This document shows, piece by piece, positions 55,530 to 64,000 of a stretch of 64,000 nucleotides of DNA. The stretch is from NCBI GenBank assembly GCA_963575745.1, contig CAUYUJ010015268.1, positions 84,066 through 148,065 on the forward strand. Direction: 5' to 3'. The stretch's first letter is position 1. Every line of letters starts with the position of its first letter. A program made the position numbers and the translations under genes. The stretch comes from Prorocentrum cordatum. Taxonomy: Eukaryota; Sar; Dinophyceae; Prorocentrales; Prorocentraceae. The notes beneath the pieces were generated by a model. It saw nothing but the letters and a program-made list of their open reading frames with translations, made no database searches and had not been told where the DNA came from.

Positions 55530-55620
55530 ATGTGCCACGGTCCTCCTCCTTTTCTTCTTCTTCCTCCTGCTCCTCCTCCTCCTCTTCCTCAAACTCCTCC
55601 TCCGTTCCTTTTCCACTCCT
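55530..55620. repeat. CTC/TTC-rich pyrimidine tract
   Basis: Imperfect CTC and TTC units. Confidence 0.85.
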
Positions 55621-55689
55621 CTCTGTCGCACCCCGAGGCCGGTCGAAAGGGGTGCGGGGCGTTTCGTCTGAGACTTCCTTACCATTCAT

Positions 55690-56160
55690 GACCCTGGGCG
55701 GGTCGTTTTCAAAATGTGGCTCTCGCCCTAGCGCCGCGCACATTCGTGTAACAAATTTCAGGACTTTCATGGATTGAGGGCGGCCGGTTTTCAAGATGTG
55801 GCTCTCGCCTTAGCGCCGCGCACATTCGTTTTAAACATTCGCAAGAGTTTCACGGATTGAGGGCGGTTCGTTTTCATCATGCGGCTCTAGCCTTGGCGCC
55901 GCGCACATTCGTTTTTTAACGTATGAGGGTTTCACGGATTCCCATGATCAGCGTACCAGAAATGAAAGGATTCCGGATTGTGAGGGTGCAACAGTTACGT
56001 TTATTTGCGGTGTTGGAGCTCCAAAAACTGCGTTCTGACGCGATTCAAGATTTTCAAGACGCAACAATCCGGTTGATCTGTTGCGCTGGAGTCCCGAGAA
56101 TGGTGTTTTGGCATGCCTCAGGGTCTTTGAAGGTTGTCTCCCAATGAGGCAACTTCTTCA
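55690..56160 (-). repeat. 80-bp satellite R8 and its flank, inverted copy
   Basis: Three units (GTTTTCAAAATGTGGCTCTC, then GCCGCGCACATTCG, then TTTCA.GGATTGAGGGCGG) lie at about 55705, 55786 and 55870 in reverse orientation to 34190-34535. The neighbouring 55960-56160 is the reverse complement of the 34010-34190 flank (ACGCAACA, CAGAACGC.., GTTGCGTC phrases). The two copies are therefore the same compound repeat in opposite orientation. Confidence 0.85.
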
Positions 56161-56249
56161 ATGGAAATAAGCCGTTGTAGGGGTCTATGAACAAGGAGCT
56201 TGGAGGGAGGCTGTATTCCAACATCGTTGATGAGTCTTGGGTTTACACT

Positions 56250-56420
56250 GGTCCTCCTCCTCCTCCTCCTCCACCTCCTCCTCCTCCTCCTTTCCTCCTC
56301 CTCCTCCCCCTCCCCCTCCTCCTCCTCATCCTCCTCCTCCTTCAATCTCAATCCTCCTCCTCCCCCTCCCCCTCCTGCTCCCCCCTCCTCCTCCCCCTCC
56401 CCCCCCCTCCCCCTCTCCCT
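56250..56420. repeat. (CCT)n pyrimidine tract
   Basis: CCT array with CCCT interruptions. It starts about 10 bp beyond the donor of the kinase exon at 56431. Confidence 0.95.
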
Positions 56421-56430
56421 CCGCGCGCAC

Positions 56431-56530
56431 CCCTCGCCCTGCTTCAAGCGGAGGATCTCGGGGGCGATGAACGGCAGAGAGCCGCAGGCGTGGTACATCA
56501 ACTTGCGGCGCCGAGGGGCACGCGCCCGCG
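56431..56530 (-). CDS. Protein kinase exon, activation loop and APE (subdomain VIII)
   Basis: The minus strand reads RKLMYHACGSLPFIAPEILR then LKQGEG. C-G-S-x-x-F-x-A-P-E is the P+1 loop and APE motif of Ser/Thr protein kinases, which position the peptide substrate; Glu of APE forms the buried salt bridge. The border is chosen at GACAAG (acceptor, exon from 56530) after a pyrimidine tract CCAGCCCCCTCTCTGCCC. AG at 56503-56502 is an alternative. The exon ends GAGGG before GTGCGC. The split GG joins the G at 52345 to give QGEGYNALAADVWSLG, the expected APE-to-DVWSLG spacing. The upstream DFG and HRD exons were not found in the window. Confidence 0.75.
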
Positions 56531-56639
56531 CTTGTCGGGCAGAGAGGGGGCTGGCGCTCGCTGCTTGGCCCCCGTTGGGGCCTTCCCGCTGAGGGTGGCG
56601 GCGTCGGCGTTGTCGTCGTCTGCCTCGCCCCCGGAGCTG

Positions 56640-57190
56640 CATGCAGTCGAGCGTCTAGGGTTCGATGTTCGAGGCTGTCGGGCGTTTTCGTAGGTTCTCG
56701 TCGGCTGTCCAGCCTCGGAGTGCCTTCAAGCCGCTGCGCCTCGCGGAGGGCTTTCGGGGGGTGTTGTCCCGACTGGCTCCAGCGGCGGCTACACACAGGA
56801 GTGCTCCTGTGGGCAAGCGTGACCGATTCTCTTCGCGCTCTCGCGCCGCACCCGTCGAGGAGGGCAACCGCTCTGGCCCAGGCCGGGACGCGCGATCGTC
56901 TTCGCGCTCCCGCGGGCCAGCCCTCTGGTGCGCGGCCCGAAGGGGGCCGCGGGGGGCCGAGTGCTGAGCGCGCAGGCCCACGCTGGGGGGACCCCTGCCG
57001 GCCCGCACCAAAGATCACCCCGGCGAAGGGCCACGCTCGTGCTCGGCGAGGTCGCGACCGGCCCCAGCTGCCCCGTCGCGGGCACCACGGGTGCCAGCGG
57101 CGGATCGGCCTGGCCCGAGGGACGTGCCGCAGAGGAGGGCGTGGTCCGGGGCTCCTGCTCGTGGCGTCCTGTGGCGTCGTGGTCCGCTCA
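56640..57190. other. GC-rich stretch upstream of the kinase exon, coding undecided
   Basis: All minus-strand frames were inspected for HRD and DFG motifs. A GRDLAEHE peptide is present but is soon followed by a stop and lacks the Lys and Asn of the catalytic loop. No exon is called. Confidence 0.4.
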
Positions 57191-57769
57191 GGGCGTGGGG
57201 TGTCGGAGGATGGTGGGTGGGAGGGAGGGCGAGGGAGGCAGGGGGGGGCGCAGAGGAGCGGAGGAGGGGGGATGGGGAGGCGGGGAGGGGTGGGGGAGGG
57301 AGCGGCAAGGGAAGAGGGAGGAGCCCAGGAGGGATGATCGAGGTGGGAAGGGGAGCGAGGCAGCGAGTAGGAAGGAGGGAAGGGGCAAAGGAGGCGGGAA
57401 GGATGGAGGAGGCAAGAGGACGTGTGAAAGGAGGGATGGTTTGCGGCGCCCCTGAGGGGGCGACGCGAGGGGGGCTGGCTTTTACTAAGGCGGAGGGGCT
57501 TCGTAGAGGGCAGGGGCCCTCTATCAGAAGGCCTTGGAGGCCTCTGCGACGGCCTCTCAGAGGACGGGCGGGCTTCTAAGATCCCCCCCTTCCTTCTGAG
57601 AAGCCCCGCTGCCTTCTGAGAAGCCCCACCATCGCGCCACGCCCTCGTGGGCGCCGCCGAGATGTGTGTGTGTGTGGGGGAAAGCAGGGAGGCTGTCCTC
57701 GGGGCCAGCTCAGCAGACAGGCGGGGGGCGCAAGCCGAAGGAGCCTGAAGGGCGCGACCCAGAGGAGGG
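57191..57769. other. GGGA-rich and CTTCTGAGAAG repeat stretch
   Basis: G-rich purine DNA to 57430, then CCTTCTGAGAAGCCCC-type units (57500-57630) like those at 1240-1370 and 22555-22650. No gene. Confidence 0.5.
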
Positions 57770-57815
57770 AGAGGGAGGAGGAGGAGGAGGAGGAGGAGGA
57801 GGATGAGGAGGAGGG
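57770..57815. repeat. (GGA)n microsatellite
   Basis: About 14 GGA units. Confidence 0.95.
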
Positions 57816-57879
57816 AGCAGGAGGAGCCCCTGGGTGCATGGTCGAAGTGGGATGCCGTGGTCAGGATTGCTGTTTCTAA

Positions 57880-58080
57880 GCCTCCCACATGGGGTCCGAG
57901 TCGATGGGGTCAGGAGATCGCGCCGCATCGCCGATGCATCGGCGCTGCGGCTTGATGTGGAGCCCGACTTCCTCCACGCCGATGTCGCCGACGCGTCGCA
58001 AACGTCGCCGATGCATCGGCGATTCATCGGCGGTGCGGCGCGATCCTCCGACCCCATCTCCTTGGAGCCATCTCGGAGGC
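57880..58080. mobile_element. Family D palindromic element, copy 3
   Basis: GCCTCCCACATGGGGTCCGA at the left is inverted to the right end ..TTGGAGCCATCTCGGAGGC. GATGGGGTCAGGAGATCGCG and ATCGCCGATGCATCGGCG lie inside, and TCGCCGATGCATCGGCGATT lies near the right end. The flanks CTA (57876-57878) and CTA (58081-58083) could mark a TA-type target, which is not confirmed by the other copies. Confidence 0.8.
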
Positions 58081-58559
58081 CTAGGGATATGACCCACGAC
58101 TTCAGACATTTCGGCAAAAACCGTAAGGTACTTTTGACATGCCTCCGTCCTCTGGATGCTCGTTTCGGGCCCAAGCGCTATTCACAGACGGTCCGGGATG
58201 AAAGGGCGATCCCAAGGATGGGGTCGGGAAACCTGGGTACCCACTTCACGCAGAAGCGTGACATCGGATGTCTGGGGGAGGCAGTGGAGGGAGGAGGTAT
58301 GAGGCTGCAGAGGGGAACAGTGAGGACGCGGTGGATGATGAGGGCGAGGAGGAAGACGATGAAGATGGTGATGTGCATGAGGAAGGGGAGGAAGTAACCT
58401 TCGTCACCGTCAGCGACGTCCTCCTCATCCTGCTCTCGCTCTTCCCTCCCTCCCTCCACCCTCCATCCTTTTTCCTTGCAGATAGCTCCTGCCCTGTCTC
58501 ATCCCCAGGCATGTCGGTAGATCGGGCCGGGTGTTTCTCCTGAGACTTCGTCGCCCCCT
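58081..58559. other. Unannotated stretch, no gene recognised
   Basis: Short GGA/GAT segments (58285-58400). No recognisable domain. Confidence 0.4.
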
Positions 58560-58800
58560 TGAGATCACGAAGTCTGCAACGGTTGCACTGTTAGCACCGC
58601 GCACGCTCGTCCTAAAAGCTGGCAAACGTTACACGGATTGAGGGTATCCCGTTTAACAAATGGGGCTCTCGTCTCAGCACCGCGTACTGCCGTCTTAAAA
58701 GCTTGTAGCAATTATGAAGATTGAGCTGTGTGTGTGTGTGGGGGGGGGGGGGAATGAGGCTTTCGCCTCCGCGCCGCGCGCATTCGTGCTAAAATCCATC
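58560..58800 (-). repeat. 80-bp satellite R8, diverged inverted units
   Basis: Three units with AGCACCGCGCACGCTCGTCC, GGGGCTCTCGTCTCAGCACC and GCGCCGCGCGCATTCGTGCT phrases, in the same orientation as 55690. Confidence 0.65.
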
Positions 58801-58937
58801 GACCCTGCCAGCGTTTGTGAGACGCTGTTCCGTTTGAATCGTCGTCGTCGTCGTCGTCGCCCTTACCCCTGTCCGTGGTCTTCCCCCTCAAGCGCACCAA
58901 CCATGGCGAAATCGAGCAACGTGGAGCAATCGAGCTG

Positions 58938-59210
58938 AAAGCCCCTTCTCTTCGGTTCCTTCCCCGCGGGAGGGGGGGGCCTCGGGGAGGGGGGCGGGGC
59001 CCTGGGGGCGCTTCGCCTCTCCATGGGGCCCCCCACGACTCTAAGAGGCCTCCAAATAGCCCCAGAACGCTGAAGGAAAGCCCCTTCTCTTCGCTTCCTG
59101 CCCCGCGGGGGGGGGGCCTCGGGGAGGGGGGCGGGGTCCTGGCGGGCGCTGCACCTCTCCCTGGGGCCCCCCGCGACTCTGAGAGGCCTCCGAATCGCCC
59201 CAGGACGCTC
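58938..59210. repeat. 135-bp tandem duplication
   Basis: GAAAGCCCCTTCTCTTCG..TTCC..CCCCGCGGG..GGCCTCGGGGAGGGGGGCGG occurs at 58937 and 59073. Each is followed by GGGGCCCCCC.CGACTCT.AGAGGCCTCC.AAT.GCCCCAG.ACGCT. Confidence 0.9.
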
Positions 59211-59383
59211 CCAAGGTGCACCCGCACTGCTCCACACGGCTCCCGGCATGCCTCGAGAGGCCGCAGGTCCGCTCCCAGGCGGCCCCTCGTGGCCACGGAG
59301 CCTCCCAGAGCGCCCCCAGGGGCGAAAAGCGTTTCAAACCTGTCTGAGCTTTCGATGTGGCAACAGAAAAAGCCTCCCAGAGA

Positions 59384-59436
59384 ACCCCACGAGAGCCCCT
59401 GGAGAGCCCCAAGAGGGCCGAATAGGACTCTGACAT
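59384..59436 (+). repeat. Dispersed repeat R6, partial copy
   Basis: CCCACGAGAGCCCCT..GAGAGCCCCAAGAG..GAATAGGACTCTGAC, matching the blocks that flank the ACC array at 17-19 kb. Confidence 0.6.
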
Positions 59437-59684
59437 GGCCCTGGGGGGGGGGCGGGGCCACGATGGCCCCAGGGCCGCAGAGATTTCCAACATGGGGGCC
59501 CTAGGATGACCCGAAGACGCCTGTCCCTCTCACTCTCTCTCCCCTTCCCCGCTTCCCCCCTCACCCTCATCCCCGCTTCCCCCCTCACCTCCTCCTCCTG
59601 CTCCACATCCCATTGTCAATGTCTCCTGCTGCCAATTGCGCACAGTGTTGGCGGCACCGGCTTTAAGGCCTTCGCACTATTGCA

Positions 59685-59960
59685 GCAGTGTAGAATGGTG
59701 TCGTCGCCTCAGCGCCGCGCACATGAGCATCAATAACTTGCAAGAGCTTCAGGGATGTAGGACGGTTCCTTTTCAACATGGGGCTCTCGTTGGATACTTC
59801 CTCAACCTGACAGACGAAAGACTTGAACGCGGGTAACAGCTGCAAGGATGGAGAGCGATTCTTTTTCAGCATGGGGCTCTCGCTTGCGACTTCCTCGAGG
59901 CCCATGACCAGAAAGGGAGGCTGGTGCAACAGTTACACAGATGTGCCTCCTCTTTCACAT
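59685..59960 (-). repeat. 80-bp satellite R8, diverged inverted units
   Basis: CTCAGCGCCGCGCACATGAG..TTGCAAGAGCTTCAGGGATG..TTTTCAACATGGGGCTCTCG, then a second TTTTTCAGCATGGGGCTCTCG unit. Confidence 0.65.
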
Positions 59961-60199
59961 GAGGATTGCACTGGACACCTCGTTGAAGTGTATATAATTA
60001 TACTTCCTTGTTATTCGCTATGGTGTAAAGCAGTCCTCTTGAAAGCGGGGCTCTTGTCTGAGTGGCACGCCCTTGGGGCGCTGGCGTTTGAAGGGGGCGC
60101 TACATGCAGTTGGTGGAAGGCCCGTAAGGACTGATGAGGGAACACGGGATGATGGGAGGGCGTACGGCAACAACGCTGATGAAACTTCGGTTTACTCTG

Positions 60200-60480
60200 G
60201 TCCCTCCTCCTCCTCCTCCTTCTCCTCCTCCTCCTCCTCCTCCTCCTCCTCCTCCTCCTCCTCTCCCCTTGCTCCTTCCCCCCTTGCTCCTTCCTCCCTC
60301 GCTCCTTCCTCCCTCGCTCCCGCCTTCCTCGCGCCTGCCCGTCTCCCTCTCTTCCCTCACTCATGCCTCCCTCGCTTCTCCCTCCTCCCTCGCGCCTCAC
60401 TCCTTCGATGCTTCCCCCCTCCCTCCTGCTCCCTCATTCCTCCCCCATTCCCCCTCTCCTTCAGCAACACTCCCTCTTAC
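60200..60480. repeat. (CCT)n tract and CTCCTTCCTCCCTCG units
   Basis: CTC array to 60270, then CTTGCTCCTTCC/CTCGCTCCTTCC units. Confidence 0.95.
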
Positions 60481-60499
60481 CGCCTCCTCGCCCTTTCCT

Positions 60500-61240
60500 C
60501 GACGACAACGTCGTAGAAGACGATGACGAACGACGCATGGCGACGAGGACGCACGACGAAAACGACAATGAACAACGAACAACCGCGACGATCAAGACGG
60601 AAGACGATGACGACCGACGACGACAACCACGACGACGAAAACCACGACGACGACGACAACCACGACCGAAATCCGCTCAACATCGGTGCCCGGACCGACG
60701 CTTCCCAAGGTCCATCCCAGGCAGTTTTCAGCATGAATAAATATCTAGCAGCCTTGAACTTGGAAGCGAATCCCCAGAGACCGAACATGGCGGATTCGCA
60801 CGTTAACGACGGAGACGACGACGAATGACTCAAATCCGTTCATACTCGGTGCCTGGCCCCCTCCCAGGGCCAATCCCAAGCAATCTCTATTGTCCAAGGT
60901 CGTTTTCTGGCGGTCCCACGGACCGAGAGGGACTCTCAGATGTCGAATATGGCGAAACACATATCCGAACCTCGACGACCACGACGGACGATGAAAAACA
61001 ACGCCGAAAAAGGACGAATATGACGAATGACGGCGAACGACGAAAACGACGACGACCGAATCCGTTCCAAATTGCTGCCGGGACAACCCTGGGGTTCATC
61101 CCAACCAATTTCTGGCCCTGGATGAATTTCTGGCGGCCCTGGGACCCGAAACTGGCCGCCTAAGGCCGAATATGGCGAGACACTTCCTCGACCCTATACG
61201 ACGATGACAGCGACGACGGGCGACGATGACCCAGAACCTC
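60500..61240. repeat. Interspersed tandem repeat with GACGA-rich spacers
   Basis: The segments GACCGAAATCCGCTCAACAT (60667), GACTCAAATCCGTTCATACT (60827) and GACCGAATCCGTTCCAAATT (61051) each lead to GG..C..GG(G)..ATCCCA..CA.TTT and later to CCGAA.ATGGCG. They are separated by ACGACGA runs. Period about 160-225 bp. Confidence 0.7.
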
Positions 61241-61377
61241 TGGGAGCCTCTGGGAACCCCCGAAAACCTCAGATGAACTCTTGCAGAAAGCCGTCGACCA
61301 TCTTGGACGTCCTTCAAAAAATATTCGCTAGAGTGGACCCCGGGCAGTGAGGTGTTGCACTGTGGAGGTGAACGGTA

Positions 61378-61560
61378 TGCGGAGTAAGCTAAGCGGTGTT
61401 AGCTATGCTGTGTCAGCTAGGCAGAGTAAGCTCTGTGGTGCTAGCTAGGTTGTGCAAACTCAGTGGCGTGAGCTATGTTGTGTTTACCCTGTTGTGCAAG
61501 CTATGTGGTGCGACTGAGCTATGCTGTGTAAGTAATGCTGTGTGACCTATGTGGTGCGAG
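61378..61560. repeat. Minisatellite of GTGTAAGCTATG units
   Basis: About eleven degenerate copies of a 16-17-bp unit (GTAAGCTATGCTGTGT, GTTAGCTATGCTGTGT, GTGCTAGCTAGGTTGT and so on). Confidence 0.85.
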
Positions 61561-61619
61561 GCGCCACCGGGCGGGCACGGCCCACCAACGAGGCGAAATC
61601 TGGGCGGACCCAGCGAGGA

Positions 61620-62450
61620 TTAGGTCGGGCATGTCCTCTTGCAGGCGGATCTTGGACGAACCAAAACAATCCCAAACAACCCCAGATAATCAAGAAAATA
61701 CGAACACTCGTCACCATAGTATTTGTAACCATTCTTTAAAATGAGGAACCGAACTCTATACACCGACGCTTTTTATGGCCCCGCATTGGAACTCGCACAG
61801 GAAAGCGGATCTTGGTGTTTACGGAATCCTGGTGTATACATTTTCCGTTGCTTCCCTGGGAAAGCGGGGAAACATGTATACATCACACCACCCCGACGTT
61901 GTCCTCGACCCTCAAAAAGACCCGGGATTGAACAACAAGCTCGCCTCTGGTCATGTATGTGTGTTCCAATTTCCGAGAAGACCGCCACTTGCGAAATAAA
62001 CGCCGATTGAGCGCCCCGCCCCCGCGCCCCTTTTTCAATGTTGGCCAACGGATGCGCCAAAAAGGAGCGCGACATGCTGCGAAATAGACGCCAACTCCTG
62101 CGTGGGGGCACGGCTTCCGCGTCAATCTCGAAATTCGGGGGGAAGGGGGGCGAGCAATGCCGTCTTCGCACCGATACCTGAAATGGGCGTTTCTTTCGCA
62201 AACGACGGTATTCCTCCTGTAGAGGTATGTTGCTCCCATCCGATTCAAGGACCACATCCCAGAACTGATTTCGAGCACCCGGAAAAGTGTCAAAAGAGTG
62301 TCGAAACAGTGTCGGGCGAGTGTCTCCCAGGGCCCGAGACGTGAAAACCCTTGAGTTTCGGCACTTTCTCTGGCGCTCGAAATTCTTTCTGGTGATCAAG
62401 GCTAGTGTAGGTTGGAGCATCATAACTGTAGAAGGACATGCCCGACCGAA
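61620..62450. mobile_element. Family A inverted-repeat transposon, copy 6 (831 bp)
   Basis: The left end TTAGGTCGGGCATGTCCTCT and the right end AGAAGGACATGCCCGACCGAA are inverted. Flanks AGCGAGGA and GCCGAGGC match at 5 of 8. It is five times longer than the usual copy and holds a further CTCCTGTAGAGGTATGTTGC phrase at about 62212, so it has probably taken secondary insertions. No transposase frame is visible. A 20-bp duplication (GAGGCGAAATCTGGGCGGAC at 61590, GAGGCGAAACCTGGGCGGAT at 62454) flanks it. Confidence 0.75.
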
Positions 62451-62477
62451 GCCGAGGCGAAACCTGGGCGGATAGAG

Positions 62478-62704
62478 GCCTCCTAGATGGGGTCGGAGTA
62501 GATGGGGTTGGAGGATCGCGCCGAATCGCCGATACATCGGCGACACATCGCCGATGCATCGGCGATGCATCGGCGATGCACCGGCGATGCGTCGTCGACG
62601 TCGGCGATGCATCGGCGACGTCGACGTGACGCAAATCGGGCTGCACATCGAGCCGCATCGGCGATGCATCGGCGATGCGGCGCGATCCTCCGACCCCATC
62701 TACA
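62478..62704. mobile_element. Family D palindromic element, copy 4
   Basis: It starts GCCTCCTAGATGGGGTCGGA and contains at least five ATCGCCGATGCATCGGCGAT-type units, ending GCGCGATCCTCCGACCCCAT. The outermost right end is missing or replaced (CTACAAGCCTCG), so the copy is 3'-truncated. Confidence 0.75.
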
Positions 62705-63471
62705 AGCCTCGTCATAAAAAACAGAAACGCAGTTGGAAATCACGACGATCGATCTTCTCGGGCACTTGCTAGAAACTGCGTTCTTCAATGCTGCGGAGGG
62801 GTCGTCGGATTTTTGAAGCCCTTGCGTCCACGTCAGATATCTAGCGTCAGCATTGGAATAGCGCTGACCATGCAATCACCGAAAACAGAATCCCTCAGTT
62901 TATTCTTGACGAGGGCTGTAGGAGGCCTAGAGGCGGACCCGCCAGAGGCGCGGGGCGGGCCCCGGGGCCGGGCGCGAGGCGCGCACGGGGCGAGACCCGG
63001 GCGGGCCAAACCCGGGGCCACGGGGCGCCCCGCGGGCGTCGGCGAGGCGCCCCTGCGAGGCGCCGGCGAGAAAGGTCCTTGGCGGAGCCGCCCGAACGTA
63101 AGAGAAGTAATCACCCCTGAGCGAACACTAATGCGGGATGGCGATTAATAAAACATTGGGGGGAGAGATTAGAAACATAGTTTCCTGCTATGTCTGCACA
63201 ATTTTCTGACTGGAGGAGAACGATGAAAAGAAATAATTTTCCAGCCCTCGGCCGGTTTTTCTAATCGTCATCCCGGGCGCCGCCGCGTGAACACGACCCC
63301 CGGTCATTTATTAATCGTCATCCTCCATTATGACCGTGAAAGGCTTCGTGCTCAATCTTAATCTCCAGCTCTGGAAATGGTAGATCTTGTGCAGATGACT
63401 TGACCGAAGCCAGGTACTGTAAATGCTGAGGGTAGCCTTTGTGCTAGACGCGCAAAGTCCCTCTAAGATCC
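62705..63471. other. Unannotated stretch with a GC-rich island at 62930-63100
   Basis: On the minus strand of the island, CGCCTCGCAG is followed by a frame GRLADARGAPRGPGFGPPG, but other frames are equally open and no motif is seen. It could be an exon upstream of the kinase core; not called. Confidence 0.3.
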
Positions 63472-63708
63472 GAGCGTTTTCTTCTTCGGCGCTCTGGCAT
63501 TGGGCGGAAAGGGGGGGGAAGGGGGGGGGGTCTGGCTCCGGGCCTCTGCTCGATGCGATTGCCTGCAGCAGTGCCTCCTGTGGGGGGACGCCGCCTGCCT
63601 GAAACAGGCGCCCCCAAAAAGCAAAGATCTACTCCAGGGGGGCCGGAGGGGGTGCGAAGGCCCGCGCCGATCGGCAAAACAATGAATCAGAAAAGGATCG
63701 CAAGTAGG
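63472..63708 (+). repeat. Dispersed repeat R5, copy 3
   Basis: GAGCGTTTTCTTCTTCGGCG..ATTGGGCGGAAAGGGGGG..TCTGGCTCCGGGCCTCTGCT..CTGAAACAGGCGCC..ATCTACTCCA..CGATCGGCAAAACAATGAAT; a full-length match to the copy at 1766. Confidence 0.75.
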
Positions 63709-64000
63709 AGCCCCGAAAGGCAAGCACTGCGTGGGGGCATCTTCGAAAGGCAGATGACAAACAAACGTCGAAAAGATAGCCACACATTTGAACGCATACG
63801 ACAGCATGCAAAACACCGTCGAGGATCTTCAGAACAGAAATGATGGGCAACGTTAGGGGGGACTGGCTCGAAGGGGGAACCATCGAGCTGGAATCGGCGA
63901 TACATCATTGATAGATCGGCGATATGCCCCCGATGGCGGAACCAGACGTTCCTGGGCTGGGGGCCATCGGTTCCCCATCGGGGCTGAATGGGCAATCGGG
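63709..64000. other. Unannotated window end
   Basis: A short inverted segment with ATCGGCGATACATC and GATCGGCGATATG (63890-63930) resembles family D interiors but lacks their ends. No gene. Confidence 0.4.

Noticed and set aside
57001-57060. GRDLAEHE peptide on the minus strand as a kinase catalytic loop (HRDLKxxN)
   Set aside because: It lacks the His, Lys and Asn of the loop and runs into a stop shortly after.
60660-60690. ADFG-like peptide on the minus strand as a kinase DFG motif
   Set aside because: It lies in a GACGA repeat that recurs at 60827 and 61051 with different translation; chance match.

Overview
The window is nuclear DNA of a eukaryote and most resembles a dinoflagellate. 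The evidence is: (i) a decayed LINE on the minus strand (about 39.7-35.1 kb) whose endonuclease, reverse transcriptase, zinc-finger and C-terminal regions have the layout and motifs I associate with dinoflagellate LINEs, plus a second LINE tail at 20.2-20.6 kb; (ii) GC-rich, intron-like DNA saturated with trinucleotide arrays (GGA/CCT, GTC, CAT, ACC, TTG); (iii) very short coding islands separated by kilobases. The species cannot be fixed from the sequence. There is no sign of bacterial operons, CRISPR arrays, rRNA or tRNA.

The only recognisable host gene is a protein kinase on the minus strand, broken into small exons far apart. In transcript order these are the activation-loop/APE exon (56530-56431), the DVWSLG exon (52345-52256) and the subdomain-XI exon (about 31235-31100). 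They occur in the right N-to-C order. The first two join in frame across a phase-2 GT-AG intron of about 4.1 kb. The gene would therefore span more than 25 kb and its introns would hold the LINE, several small DNA transposons and most of the satellites. Further candidate exons on the same strand lie at 39987-39923, 24753-24560, 23381-23329 and 21922-21790; these are inference. The N-lobe exons were not found and may lie beyond 64 kb.

The rest is a dense collection of non-autonomous elements whose ends can be read directly. Family A (six copies) has terminal inverted repeats starting TTAGGTCGGGC and 8-bp target duplications. Family B (three copies of 161-163 bp) has 5-bp duplications; one copy sits inside a family A element and another sits about 50 bp upstream of a kinase exon. 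Family C (two copies) has TAGGGGGCC ends and 5-bp duplications. Family D (four copies) has inverted ends and internal CGCCGATGCATCGGCG palindromes. Other inverted-repeat elements lie at 4408-4504, 7853-8572, 21461-21686, 22833-23043 and 24293-24460.

Layout: 1-20 kb holds short elements, minisatellites and a 1.3 kb ACC array. 20-31 kb holds the LINE tail, candidate exons, TTG, CAT, GGA and CA arrays and a 60-bp minisatellite. 31-35 kb holds the subdomain-XI exon and GGA/CCT tracts with an 80-bp satellite. 35-40 kb holds the LINE. 40-51 kb holds diverged repeats, including a 680-bp tandem repeat and two copies of an unclassified minus-strand reading frame. 51-57 kb holds the two kinase core exons among microsatellites. 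57-64 kb holds more family A and D elements and tandem repeats.
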